Origin: Gemmataceae bacterium
GTDB lineage: Bacteria; Planctomycetota; Planctomycetia; Gemmatales; Gemmataceae
Direction: 5' to 3'
DNA length: 64,000 nt
Assembly (NCBI GenBank): GCA_022842245.1
Contig: JALHPZ010000007.1
Span: 131,378 to 195,377 of the forward strand
In this document: positions 52,031-61,120 of the stretch, piece after piece
How the letters are laid out: each line of letters opens with the position of its first letter
How positions within the stretch are numbered: position 1 is the first letter of the stretch
Made by a program: the position numbers and the translations under genes
The notes under the pieces: generated by a model
The model's input: only the letters and a program-made list of their open reading frames with translations
Told to the model about the DNA's origin: nothing
Database searches by the model: none

Positions 52031-53922
52031 TCGTTCTTTTCCGGCTTCAGGTTCAGTGTTCTCGCGCCGATGCGCGCGGCGAAACGCGCCTTCTGCACCG
52101 CACTTAGTTCCGCCGTGTAGCGATCGCGCACGGCTTCAATCCATCGGATCTTCCGGTTGCCGTAGTCCGTTTGAACGCGGACCAGTACGGGGCCGTCGTG
52201 GCAGAACGCCGCGCGGAGTCCTCCGTCGAGGTGGTCGTGCGTTTGAATGTCCTGGTAGGCGACGCCGACGGCCTGGGCGAATGCGCGGTAGTCGATCCGT
52301 GCCAGGTGTGTCGCCGTCGTCCGCCGGTACGCCGCCTGCTGAAGCACCTGCATGTAGTGGTACGCGCAATCGTCCAGCACGAAGACCTTCAGTGGCAGAC
52401 CTTCGCGCGCCGCCGTCGACAGTTCCATCGCGCTCATCAGGAAGCAGCCGTCGCCCGTCAGCGTCGCCACGGTCCGGCCGGGCACGGCGTGCATCGCGCC
52501 GAGCGCCGCCGGGATCGACCAGCCCATCGACTGATTGTCCACCGGGTTGAAGTAGGTGCGCGGGTGTAATGTGCGGTAATACTCCGCAGCCAGGTGCTCG
52601 CTCAGGCTCACGTCGGTGAAGAGAAGGGCGTCATCGCACAAGTGGCGCCGCAGGGCCGCGATCAGCGCCAAGGGATCAACGCCGCACTTCGCCGCCGGCA
52701 CGGCTTTCAACTCCGCCTGCTGTTCGGCCTTTGCCTGCTGGATGCGCGCGGCGAGCTTGTCGTCCTTCGGCCGCCGGATCGCATCGCCGCACTCGAGCAA
52801 CTTGGCGAGAAACAACTCCGCGTCGGCATGCACGCAGATGTCCGCCGGCATGGATTTGCCGAGGTTGGCCGCATTCGCGTCGACGTGGATCACATGTTTC
52901 GGCCGCGGATTGCCGTAATAGCCGGTGGAAACTTCGCTGAACTTCACGCCGACGGCGAGTAGCACGTCCACCCCGGACTTGAGTGGGTGCAGTTTCTCGC
53001 GTTCGAAGGCAGTCTCGGCGACGGTGGACGCATGCGCGCCATAGCCCCAGCCAACGGCGAGCGGATGACACTCGCTCACGGCCCCTTTTCCGGACACGCT
53101 CGTGGCGATCGGTGCCTGGAGCAGTTCGGCGACGGCGGCCAGCGATGCGCCACTGTCCATGCAGCCAAGGCCCGCATAGATGCCGACGCGCTTCCGCTTG
53201 TCTCCAAGAAGCGCGATCGCGCGGGCACAGGCCGCATCGTCGCACGGGATCGCCTGCGGGGGCAGCGGGCCGTTTTTGAACTCGGACACTTCGATGAGCA
53301 GGTTGTATGGGATGACCACGGCCGTCGGGCCGGGTTCACCGCAAACGGCCAGTTGGAACGCCTTGCGGATCGCGTCCGGGATCTGCTTCACATCGCAGAC
53401 CGGGAAGACCCCCTTGCAGACCGGCTTGAGGAGTTCGGTCTGGTTCAGGCAATGGACCTGGAACGGCCTGGCGTGGGCGCCATTGCCAACATCGCCCACG
53501 ATGGCGACGACAGGGATGGAATCGAGAAGCGCCTCTCCCAGACCGGTAAGGGCGTTCGTGACGCCGGGGCCGGGAACCACGCAGAGCACGCCGGGCCGGC
53601 CGGAGGCGCGGGCGTAGCCATCGGCCATGCAGGCTGCGGAGTATTCGTGGGTCACGAGTTGATAGTGAACATCGCGGCTCTTGAGTTCGTCCCAGAGTTC
53701 ATTTTCCTGAGCGCCCGGGATTCCAAAAACGCAGCGGACATCTTCGGCGAGCAATGTCTCGGCCACGGCCTGGGCGCCGGTATATCGTCCGATCACCCAG
53801 CCGGGATTCTGGCGCCGCCGCAGCCTGTCGAGCGGTGCCGCAGTGGATTTCGGGGCCAGGGCTGCCCCGGCGACGAGGGCCGCACCCGTGAATAGCGTCC
53901 GCCGATCGATGGGCCAATCCAT
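52027..53922 (-). CDS. Thiamine-diphosphate enzyme (acetolactate-synthase-like) with Tat-type signal
   Basis: This 631-residue enzyme has the full ThDP-decarboxylase layout: a Pyr domain with THEYSAACMADGYARASGRP (activating Glu) and GPGVTNALTGLGEAL, a central domain, and a PP domain with the cofactor motif ATLTGDGCFLMSAMELSTAA ending LDDCAYHYMQ in place of the usual NN pair. It resembles acetolactate synthase and oxo-acid decarboxylases; substrate unknown. Unusually it starts MDWPIDRRTLFTGAALVAGA, a twin-arginine-like export signal. The ATG at 53922 gives that signal; the open frame upstream (to 54090) is not protein-like. Export of such an enzyme is rare. Confidence 0.72.
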   Translation of the reverse strand: MDWPIDRRTLFTGAALVAGAALAPKSTAAPLDRLRRRQNPGWVIGRYTGAQAVAETLLAEDVRCVFGIPGAQENELWDELKSRDVHYQLVTHEYSAACMADGYARASGRPGVLCVVPGPGVTNALTGLGEALLDSIPVVAIVGDVGNGAHARPFQVHCLNQTELLKPVCKGVFPVCDVKQIPDAIRKAFQLAVCGEPGPTAVVIPYNLLIEVSEFKNGPLPPQAIPCDDAACARAIALLGDKRKRVGIYAGLGCMDSGASLAAVAELLQAPIATSVSGKGAVSECHPLAVGWGYGAHASTVAETAFEREKLHPLKSGVDVLLAVGVKFSEVSTGYYGNPRPKHVIHVDANAANLGKSMPADICVHADAELFLAKLLECGDAIRRPKDDKLAARIQQAKAEQQAELKAVPAAKCGVDPLALIAALRRHLCDDALLFTDVSLSEHLAAEYYRTLHPRTYFNPVDNQSMGWSIPAALGAMHAVPGRTVATLTGDGCFLMSAMELSTAAREGLPLKVFVLDDCAYHYMQVLQQAAYRRTTATHLARIDYRAFAQAVGVAYQDIQTHDHLDGGLRAAFCHDGPVLVRVQTDYGNRKIRWIEAVRDRYTAELSAVQKARFAARIGARTLNLKPEKND

Positions 53923-54873
53923 GCCGCGCTCCGATGCCGTGCGAGGGTGCGTCCCGGCTTCGCCATCCATGGCGGAAAATCGGGTTCCGGCAGTGGCATC
54001 GGTTACAAGCGTCGGCGAAGTTTGGCCGGTCTGGGAAACCGGACGGAATTTCCGCGGGCTGCCGCCGTCATGTTCGGCGCCGCCGGACACTGCCCCGGTT
54101 CGCGCTTGTTTCGCGCTATGGCCGCGCGTACGATGCTAGAGCCTCTGCGGTGTTCGTGTGCGGCTGCACTATGTTGGGGACCCTACAAGAACCTGCACGG
54201 GGGCCTTATTTCAATACGTCCGCGGCTCGCAAGCCCATCCCGGCATTTCGGTGTCGGATTGTAGTGGGATCCGAAAGTCGGACGTGAGGCTCCCACGATC
54301 TCTTAGCGGGTTCCTCAAACGCAGCCCTTACGGCACAGGTGGAGGTTTTTTCGTTTCCCGGCCCATCACCACGATCAGAAAGAAAAATCCAGTTTTTCCG
54401 GATCCGATCGGCCGAATCTCAACGCAAGTCCCTGCAAATAATCACTTTAGGCGAGTTGTTGTTTCGGAATCGGTACGGCGCCGGTATGGAAAAACCAACT
54501 TGACGCCCGAATACGGACCAATTTATCCCGTTCTGTTTCTGCTGGTTTTCGCGTGAACTTCGCGAAAAGCCAATCTGCCACCGCAGTGTCAGTTTCCATG
54601 CCAAAGGCCGGTGTTGACTTTCCAGAAAATCCGGGTAATTTGTGATCCGACGAGCGATTATTCCGATTGTGAGGGTTAGTCCAAATGGCCGATATTCCCG
54701 AACGGACTCACAGCCTCCTCTCTTCACCGTGCTTTGACCGTGTTTTCACACTGACCCCACGGCTCCCATCCTGATCGACAGAACCAGACGACCGACCACA
54801 ACCTCAAACGCACGACGCGATTACGCATGAGCCATTGACTAGACCCGAAAGTTCGTGACTCGAAGAGCCACGG
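53923..54873. other. Long non-coding stretch with hairpins
   Basis: About 950 bases hold no convincing gene. Open frames in both directions (for example 54158-54556 plus and 54419-54727 minus) have unbiased third positions and no domains. A compact inverted structure lies at 54264-54296 (GTGGGA paired with TCCCAC, enclosing TCCGA-AAG-TCGGA). At 54344-54360 a T-rich 17-mer GGTTTTTTCGTTTCCCG occurs that is repeated exactly at 55066-55082. The stretch is less GC-rich than its flanks. Promoters for the ThDP enzyme and for the metH leader probably lie here. Confidence 0.45.
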
Positions 54874-55073
54874 CCCCGAAAGTCGGCACGACTGCCCGGG
54901 AATGGATTCCCGGTTCTACGCCAGGGACGGCGATTTCAGTCGTGTCTCGGTGGAATTCGCTTCCCCACCGCGATGGATCCGACATTCGGGGTCAAGTGGG
55001 ACCTGGGCAGGTAAGCCAACAGGTCGTCGAAAAAAACCGGGCGACTCCAAGGATCGGGGTCGTCCGGTTTTTT
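54874..55073 (+). ncRNA. Candidate structured RNA or attenuator leader upstream of metH
   Basis: A chain of stems suggests a folded plus-strand RNA. A hairpin CCGA-AAG-TCGG lies at 54876-54886. A perfect 8-bp stem CACGACTG/CAGTCGTG (54887-54894 with 54937-54944) encloses two hairpins, CCGGGAA-TGGA-TTCCCGG (54896-54913) and CGCC/GGCG (54919-54932), making a three-way junction. CGGTGG/CCACCG (54948-54970) follows, then GACCTG/CAGGTC (55000-55025) with a nested GGC/GCC, and finally a 15-bp terminator. metH begins 76 bases later. It does not match cobalamin, SAM-I or SAH riboswitch consensus by eye. It may be a riboswitch-like attenuator or an independent small RNA; no class can be assigned. Confidence 0.5.
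55031..55073 (+). terminator. Strong intrinsic terminator before metH
   Basis: AAAAAACCGGGCGAC (55031-55045) pairs with GTCGTCCGGTTTTTT (55059-55073) over 15 bp with a single G-T pair and a 13-base loop. The T tract makes it an intrinsic terminator. No gene ends here, so it must stop a leader or small RNA on the plus strand. It could be the switchable part of a metH control element. Confidence 0.75.
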
Positions 55074-55148
55074 CGTTTCCCGAACCGGGAAGTCGGTTCG
55101 CGCATCGATAAGGTAATCTTTCTGATAGCCGCCGAACCGGATGCCAAA

Positions 55149-58100
55149 ATGTCGAATGATTCCGCTTTCCTTCGCCTCACCGATGAGCGTGTCTTGATTC
55201 TCGATGGTGGGATGGGCACGAGTCTGCACCGGTACAAGCCGACCGACGCCGACTGGGGCTTCGCTCCCAATGGCAAATCGTTGATGAACTTGTCGGATGC
55301 GCTGGTCTATACGCACCCGGAATGGATCAAGGAGATTCATCGCGGCTATTTCGCTGCCGGCTGCGACGCGATTGAGACGAACACCTTCAACGCCACCTCG
55401 CTCGTTCTCGACGAGTTCGGCATGGCCGACAAGCTGGACGAGATCAACCGCGAGAACATCCGCATCGCGAAGCAGGCCGCCGCCGAATTCGCGACGAAGG
55501 ACCGCCCCCGTTTCGTCGTCGGTTCCGTCGGACCCGGCACGAAGATGCCGTCGCTGACCGACCCGGCCATCTACTGCGACTTCGACCGGCTCGCCGAGGC
55601 GTACCGCCGCCAGCTCCAGATCATGATCGAAGAGCGCGTCGACGCGATCCTGATCGAAACCTGTTTCGACATCCTGCAAGCGAAGTGCGTTGCGATCACG
55701 GCGATCGAGGAGATGAAGCGGGCCGGCGTGCGCCTGCCGCTCATGGTGCAGCTCACGATCATCGACGCCCGCCAGAAGATGCTCCCCGGCACGGACATTC
55801 CGGCCGCGCTCGTCGCGCTCGAGCCGCTCGATGAGATCGACGTGATCGGCATGAACTGCGGCGTCGGCCCCGACCTGATGCTCGACGGCATCCGGCACCT
55901 GAGCCGGCATTGCAAGAAGAAGATCAGCGTCCTTCCGAACGCGGGCCTGCCCGAGAACCGCAACGGTGAGACCTATTTTCCGCTGGATCCGGAAGGTCTG
56001 GCCGAGTGGCACGAACGCTTCGTCCGCGAGTTCGGCGTCAACATCATCGGCGGTTGCTGCGGCACCACGAAGGACCACATGGCCGCCGTCGTGAAGCGAC
56101 TCGGCGGCGCGAAGCCGGCGCCGCGGACCGTCACGTACCTGCCGATGGTTTCCAGCCTCCAGTCTTCGCAGGAACTGATCGTCGATCAAAAACCCTTGCT
56201 CGTCGGCGAACGGACCAACACCAACGGCTCGAAGAAGTTCAAGCAACTCCTCGAGAAGGAAGACTGGCACGGCCTCGTCGAGATGGCCCAGGAACAGGAG
56301 CGGGAGGGCGTGCACCTGCTCGACGTCTGCGTCGACTACGTCGGCCGCGACGGCGTGCGGGACATGAAGGAAGTCATCAAGCGCTACAACGCCGTGCTGA
56401 CCAAGCCGCTGATGCTCGACAGCACCGAAGTGCCCGTCATCGAGGCGGCGCTCAAGCTCTGCTCCGGCAAGACGATCATCAACAGCATCAACCTCGAAGA
56501 CGGCCGCAAGACGCTCGACCCGAAGACGAAGCTCGCGAAGAAGTACGGCGCCGGTCTCGTGGCACTCACGATTGACGAGAAGGGCCAGGCCGACACCGCC
56601 GAGTGGAAGTTCGAAGTCGCGAAGCGGATGTACGACATCGTCGTGCACGAGTACGGCATCCCGCCGACGGATCTCATGTTCGACACGCTCGTCTTCCCGC
56701 TGTCAACGGGCCAGGAACAGACGCGCAAGAGCGCGATCGCGACGTTCGAATCGATTCGGCTCATCAAGCAGAACCTGCCGGGCGCCCTCACGCACCTCGG
56801 CCTGTCGAACTGCTCCTTCGGCCTGAACCCGTACACGCGACAGGTGCTGAATTCCGTCTACCTGCATTACGCCATCGAGTACGGCCTCGACTCGGCGATC
56901 CTGCACGCGGCCAAGATCATGCCGCTCGCGAGCATCGACGAGAAGGGGAAGGAACTCTGCCGGCGGCTGCTCTTCGACGAGCGAGTCTTTGACGCGGCCG
57001 GGAACTGCGTCGAGGACCCGCTGCAGATGCTCATCGAGCACTACGCGGACAAGAAGGGCGTGAAGAAGGAAGCCCAGTCGCTCGGCGAGAGCGTCGAGGA
57101 GCGGCTGAAGCAGGCGATCATTCAGGGCCGCCGTGATTCCCTCGTCGCCGACCTGGACCTCGCGCGGGCGAAGTATTCCCCCATCGACATCATCAACAAG
57201 ATCCTGCTCGACGGCATGAAAGTCGTCGGCGAGCTGTTCGGCAGCGGGCAGATGCAGCTCCCGTTCGTGCTGCAATCGGCCGAGGTGATGAAGGCCGCCG
57301 TCGCGTATCTCGAGCCGTTCATGGAGAAGGTCGAGGGCCAGGAGAAGGGGAAGATCGTCCTCGCCACCGTGAAGGGGGACGTCCACGATATCGGCAAGAA
57401 CCTCGTCGACATCATCCTCACGAACAACGGCTATAAGGTCTACAACATCGGCATCAAGCAGCCGGTGGACGCGATGATCTCCGAGTTCCAGAAGTCCGAC
57501 GCCGACGCCATCGGCATGAGCGGCTTGCTGGTGAAGTCGACGGTCATCATGAAGGAAGACCTCGTCACTCTGAACGAGCGCGGCCTGAACCCACCGGTCA
57601 TCCTCGGCGGCGCGGCGCTGAACCGCCGATACGTCGAGCAGGACCTGCGCGAGATCTACCGCGGCCCGCTCTATTACGGCGAAGACGCCTTCGACGGCCT
57701 GCGCATCATGGACGACATCGTCGCGCGGAAGAAGATCGCGAGCGTCGGCAGCGTCGCCCTCAAGGGCATGGTGCAATCGGCGAATGCGAAGTCCTCGGCC
57801 GGTATCGGAACGCGCGTCACGGTCGAAAAGGTGTCGCCTTCCGTACCGCTCGATCTCCCGCCGCGCGCGCCGAACCTGCCGCGATCGCCGGACGTGCCAA
57901 AGCCGCCGTTCCTCGGATCGCGCGTCGTCGAAGGCATCCCGATGTCGGCGGTGTTCCGCTACCTGAACGAGCTGACGCTGTTCAGCACTCAGTGGGGCTT
58001 CGTGAAGGGTGGCGTCGATCCGAAGGTGTACGCACAGCAGATCGAAACGACGGCGCGGCCGGCGCTTGAGCGGCTGAAGGCGATGTGCCTCTCCGAGAAC

Positions 58101-58724
58101 ATCCTGCGGCCTAAGGCGACCTACGGCTTTTTCCCCGCATCTTCCGACGGACAGGTCCTCACGGTCTATGCCGAGGACGGCCACACGGTCCGCCAGCGGT
58201 TCACCTTCCCGCGTCAGGAATACGGCGATTACCTCTGTCTGAGCGATTTCATCGAACCGCTCAATTCGGATGTTCCGGGAACACCCATCGACTACGTCGG
58301 CTTCATGGCCGTGACGGTCGGTCCGGAAGTGACACGCGTCTGCAATGAACTTCGGGCGGCGAACAAGTACCAGGACTACCTCTTCCTGCACGGCCTCGGC
58401 GTCGAGGCGGCCGAGGCGTTCGCCGAGTTCTTCCACAAGCGGATGCGCGCCGAGTGGGGCATCGGTTCGCAGGACTCGCCGACGATCCAGAAGCTCTTCA
58501 AGGGCCACTACCGCGGCCGCCGCTACGCCTTCGGCTACCCGGCCTGCCCGAACCTCGACGACCAGACTGGCCTGTTCAAGCTGATCGACCCGACTCGCGT
58601 CGGCATCACGCTGACGGAGCAGTTCCTGCTGGAACCGGAACAAAGCACGACAGCGATCGTGTTCCACCACCCCAACGCGAAATACTTCAACGTGAAGCGC
58701 GGTGGCGAACTGGAGTTCGAATGA
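55149..58724 (+). CDS. metH: Cobalamin-dependent methionine synthase
   Basis: This 1191-residue enzyme, near full length for the family, has all four modules. The homocysteine domain (~1-330) has ILDGGMGTSLHRY and zinc cysteines in IGMNCGVG and IIGGCCGTT. The methyltetrahydrofolate domain (~350-620) has VGERTNTNGSKKFKQLL. The B12 module (~650-890) has VKGDVHDIGKNLVDIIL with the cobalt-binding His. The C-terminal AdoMet reactivation domain has RYAFGYPACPNLDDQTGL. It remethylates homocysteine to methionine. The ATG at 55149 follows the terminator leader; earlier in-frame starts run through that leader and were rejected. Confidence 0.95.
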   Translation: MSNDSAFLRLTDERVLILDGGMGTSLHRYKPTDADWGFAPNGKSLMNLSDALVYTHPEWIKEIHRGYFAAGCDAIETNTFNATSLVLDEFGMADKLDEINRENIRIAKQAAAEFATKDRPRFVVGSVGPGTKMPSLTDPAIYCDFDRLAEAYRRQLQIMIEERVDAILIETCFDILQAKCVAITAIEEMKRAGVRLPLMVQLTIIDARQKMLPGTDIPAALVALEPLDEIDVIGMNCGVGPDLMLDGIRHLSRHCKKKISVLPNAGLPENRNGETYFPLDPEGLAEWHERFVREFGVNIIGGCCGTTKDHMAAVVKRLGGAKPAPRTVTYLPMVSSLQSSQELIVDQKPLLVGERTNTNGSKKFKQLLEKEDWHGLVEMAQEQEREGVHLLDVCVDYVGRDGVRDMKEVIKRYNAVLTKPLMLDSTEVPVIEAALKLCSGKTIINSINLEDGRKTLDPKTKLAKKYGAGLVALTIDEKGQADTAEWKFEVAKRMYDIVVHEYGIPPTDLMFDTLVFPLSTGQEQTRKSAIATFESIRLIKQNLPGALTHLGLSNCSFGLNPYTRQVLNSVYLHYAIEYGLDSAILHAAKIMPLASIDEKGKELCRRLLFDERVFDAAGNCVEDPLQMLIEHYADKKGVKKEAQSLGESVEERLKQAIIQGRRDSLVADLDLARAKYSPIDIINKILLDGMKVVGELFGSGQMQLPFVLQSAEVMKAAVAYLEPFMEKVEGQEKGKIVLATVKGDVHDIGKNLVDIILTNNGYKVYNIGIKQPVDAMISEFQKSDADAIGMSGLLVKSTVIMKEDLVTLNERGLNPPVILGGAALNRRYVEQDLREIYRGPLYYGEDAFDGLRIMDDIVARKKIASVGSVALKGMVQSANAKSSAGIGTRVTVEKVSPSVPLDLPPRAPNLPRSPDVPKPPFLGSRVVEGIPMSAVFRYLNELTLFSTQWGFVKGGVDPKVYAQQIETTARPALERLKAMCLSENILRPKATYGFFPASSDGQVLTVYAEDGHTVRQRFTFPRQEYGDYLCLSDFIEPLNSDVPGTPIDYVGFMAVTVGPEVTRVCNELRAANKYQDYLFLHGLGVEAAEAFAEFFHKRMRAEWGIGSQDSPTIQKLFKGHYRGRRYAFGYPACPNLDDQTGLFKLIDPTRVGITLTEQFLLEPEQSTTAIVFHHPNAKYFNVKRGGELEFE

Positions 58725-58729
58725 GCGGG

Positions 58730-58769
58730 AAATGCAAAATAAGCCGGCCCATTTTGCATTTTTCATTTC
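58730..58769 (+). terminator. Inverted repeat / terminator after metH
   Basis: A perfect 11-bp stem AAATGCAAAAT (58730-58740) and ATTTTGCATTT (58751-58761) has a 10-base GC-rich loop and is followed by TTCATTTCG. It begins 5 bases after the metH stop. The AT-rich arms resemble short dispersed TTTTGCATTTT-type repeats, so it may be both repeat and terminator. Confidence 0.55.
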
Positions 58770-58833
58770 GAATTTTGAATTGGTCCGACTTGGTTCTAAA
58801 CTCGTCCGGAACTCCGAGCGCGAATCGCCTGAC

Positions 58834-59685
58834 ATGACCGACGCGGCCATCAGCATCCAGGGATTGCGCGTGTGCTACGGTCGGTTCACGGCCGTCGACG
58901 GGCTGGACCTGGACATCCGCAAGGGGGAACTCTTCGGCCTGCTCGGCCCGAACGGGGCGGGCAAGTCCACGACCATCCGGGTCTTGATCGGTCAGCGCCG
59001 GCCGACGGCGGGCCGCGTGGCCGTGCTCGGCAAGGACGTGGTGCGCGAGTGGGCCGCCATCAAACCACTCTTCGGCTACGTGCCGGACCGCGAGAACCAC
59101 TTCGAGGAGTTCACCGGCCGGCGCAACCTCGAGTTCTTCGCCGATCTCTACGCCGTGCCCCGGTTGCGCGTGAACGAGTGCCTGAAGATGGTGGAACTGG
59201 ACGACGCCGGCGACACGGTCGTCCGCGGTTACTCGCTCGGCATGCGCCGCAAACTCCTGCTCGCCCGCGCACTGCTCCACGAGCCCCGCGTGCTCTACCT
59301 CGACGAACCGACCGCCAACCTCGACATCCACTCCGCCGAAGTGGTTCACCGCATCCTCCGCGAGCGAGTGGAGGATGGCGCGACCGTCGTGCTCACGACC
59401 CATGACATGGACGAAGTCGAAAAGATCTGCGATCGCGTGGGCATCGTCTGCAAGGGGAAACTCGTCGCGCTCGACTCGCCGATGAATCTGAAACAACAAC
59501 ACACCGAGCGAAAGACCGACGCGATATTAACGACGGGCGAGCGGATGACCATCAACATGGACCGCGAGCCGGAACGGGCGAAGCTCGCGGAACTCGTGCG
59601 ATCCGGCGCAACGGCAAGCCTGCGGACACGGGAGTTCGACTTCCACGCCACCTTCCTCAAGCTCACCGGGCAGGCCTTCGACTGA
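58834..59685 (+). CDS. ABC transporter ATP-binding protein
   Basis: This is a 283-residue ABC ATPase. It has Walker A GPNGAGKST at 38-46, Q-loop region FGYVPDRENHF, the signature YSLGMRRKLLLARALL, Walker B VLYLDEPTANLD and the H-loop VVLTTHDMDEVEKI. The C-terminal ~60 residues, typical of ABC-2 exporters, extend past the core. The ATG at 58834 gives MTDAAISIQGLRVCYG; an in-frame ATG at 58702 lies inside metH. The next gene, overlapping by one base, is its permease. Substrate unknown. Confidence 0.88.
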   Translation: MTDAAISIQGLRVCYGRFTAVDGLDLDIRKGELFGLLGPNGAGKSTTIRVLIGQRRPTAGRVAVLGKDVVREWAAIKPLFGYVPDRENHFEEFTGRRNLEFFADLYAVPRLRVNECLKMVELDDAGDTVVRGYSLGMRRKLLLARALLHEPRVLYLDEPTANLDIHSAEVVHRILRERVEDGATVVLTTHDMDEVEKICDRVGIVCKGKLVALDSPMNLKQQHTERKTDAILTTGERMTINMDREPERAKLAELVRSGATASLRTREFDFHATFLKLTGQAFD

Positions 59686-60941
59686 TGCGACTGCACATCC
59701 TGCGGGCACTGGTGGGCAAGGAACTGCGGCGGCACATCGCGAACCGCGGCGGCATCGCGCTCGGCCTGCTCCTCGTCGTCGCCGCACTCCTGCTCTCGGT
59801 CTTCAATCCCGCCGGCCTCGGCGCCGGCGGCAGTTCCGCGGACGAAGGCGGCACCGGGCTTGTCGGCGGCGTCCACCATTGCTTCCTGTACTACACCGGC
59901 GAAGACGGTGAGCTGATCTCGCCCCTGCTCGATCATCTGGAGCAAACGCTGCCGTCCGAACTCGCTCCGCACGTCCGCTTCCGCAACCTCGCCCCGGACC
60001 GCATCCAGTCGGGCCTCGAATACTCGCCCGGCACCGCCAGCATCCGCATCACTGCGCCGGTCGTCGACGGATCGCGCCGCCTGCGCGTCGAGATCTTCCA
60101 TCCGCCCGGTGCCGTGGCCGCGATGGCTCCGTACGAAGCCTGGCTCTGGCGCGAGCTGCGCGATGGCCTGCAATTGATCGCCGAACGGAAACTGCAATCG
60201 CTCGGCGTGAGGAAACCCGCCATCCGCACCACCGGCGCGGACGACGACGACCTCTGGGCCGTACGCGATTCCTTCGCCCGGCTGCAGCAGGATGTGGAGG
60301 AGGCGAAGCCCGGTGCGGACATTGTTCCGGCGGTGGAGATCGATCGCCGCGGACTCGGCGGGCAGGTGCTGGAACTGCGCTCCGCCATCGCCACGGCGCT
60401 CGTCGTGTTCGCGCTCTACTTCTCGTGCGTCTACCTGCTGCCGACGCTCAACTGCGAGGAGCGCGAGCGCGGCGTGCTGCTCGCGCAGGCGCTCTCGCCG
60501 GCGTCGCCGTTCGAGATCCTGCTCGCGAAGTTTCTCTTCTATCCCGTCATGGGCGGGGCGCTCGCCGCCGTCATCGCCGGCATCTACAAGCCCGCCGTCC
60601 TCTCGACGCTCTTCTTCTGGATGGGCCTGTTCACCGTCGCCGGCGGATTCCTCGGCATCGGCATGACGATCGCCACGCTCGCGAAGACGCAGCGCGCCGC
60701 CTTCATGGGCGCGATGTGCTACCTGCTCTCGGTGTCGATGATTCTCATCATCGCTTCGACCAACGGCATCCCGGTCATCTCGAACTTCGCCCTCGAATAC
60801 CACGTCCCGCGCGTGCTGCACGCCGCCCTCTCCGGCTCGGTGCAGAGCGACCACTGGTTGCACCTCCTCGCAGCAATGGGCCTCGCCGCCATTTGGCTCA
60901 CGGTCGCCGGCTGGCTCTTCCGCCGCCGCGGTTGGCAGTAA
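59685..60941 (+). CDS. ABC-2 type permease
   Basis: This 418-residue membrane protein has one N-terminal helix (GGIALGLLLVVAALLLSVFN), a ~200-residue outer domain, then about five helices starting near IATALVVFALYFSCVYLL. That is the topology of ABC-2/NatB-type export permeases. CEERERGVLLAQALSPASPF is the conserved coupling region. The ATG shares one base with the ATPase stop (TGATG), so the two are translationally coupled. It ends just before the 87-bp tandem repeat. Confidence 0.82.
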   Translation: MRLHILRALVGKELRRHIANRGGIALGLLLVVAALLLSVFNPAGLGAGGSSADEGGTGLVGGVHHCFLYYTGEDGELISPLLDHLEQTLPSELAPHVRFRNLAPDRIQSGLEYSPGTASIRITAPVVDGSRRLRVEIFHPPGAVAAMAPYEAWLWRELRDGLQLIAERKLQSLGVRKPAIRTTGADDDDLWAVRDSFARLQQDVEEAKPGADIVPAVEIDRRGLGGQVLELRSAIATALVVFALYFSCVYLLPTLNCEERERGVLLAQALSPASPFEILLAKFLFYPVMGGALAAVIAGIYKPAVLSTLFFWMGLFTVAGGFLGIGMTIATLAKTQRAAFMGAMCYLLSVSMILIIASTNGIPVISNFALEYHVPRVLHAALSGSVQSDHWLHLLAAMGLAAIWLTVAGWLFRRRGWQ

Positions 60942-60946
60942 TCCGC

Positions 60947-61120
60947 CTCACGTAGCGATCAAATTATCCGATTCACGGCTCGGAGTCTTGGAACATCGTG
61001 GGCTCTGAACAGAACTCTGCAATCCAATTCGTTCTCACGTAGCGATCAAATTATCCGATTCACGGCTCGGAGTCTTGGAACATCGTGGGCTCTGAACAGA
61101 ACTCTGCAATCCAATTCGTT
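60947..61120. repeat. Exact 87-bp tandem duplication at a gene end
   Basis: Bases 60947-61033 and 61034-61120 are the same 87-base sequence, beginning CTCACGTAGCGATCAAATTA and ending CCAATTCGTT. The right copy contains the last ~20 codons and stop of the minus-strand gene at 61060-61491; the left copy is a non-translated duplicate of that end. The identity looks complete, implying a recent event. It lies between the ABC permease stop and the odd gene's stop. Confidence 0.9.

Noticed and set aside
54158..54556. Plus-strand open frame in the intergenic region before metH
   Set aside because: Unbiased third codon positions, no family and no ribosome site; hairpins in the region favour RNA function instead.
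54880..54945. tRNA or tmRNA fragment suggested by the stem pattern around GGTTCTACGCC
   Set aside because: No proper T-loop, acceptor stem or CCA end; the stems fit a three-way junction better.
54850..55080. Cobalamin, SAM-I or SAH riboswitch
   Set aside because: The conserved core sequences of these classes were looked for by eye and not found, so only an unassigned structured RNA is claimed.
54936..56648. Long minus-strand open frame across the 5' half of metH
   Set aside because: metH is certain from its domains; the antisense frame has no motifs and no ribosome site.
60947..61120. CRISPR array
   Set aside because: Only two identical units with no spacers; a simple tandem duplication.
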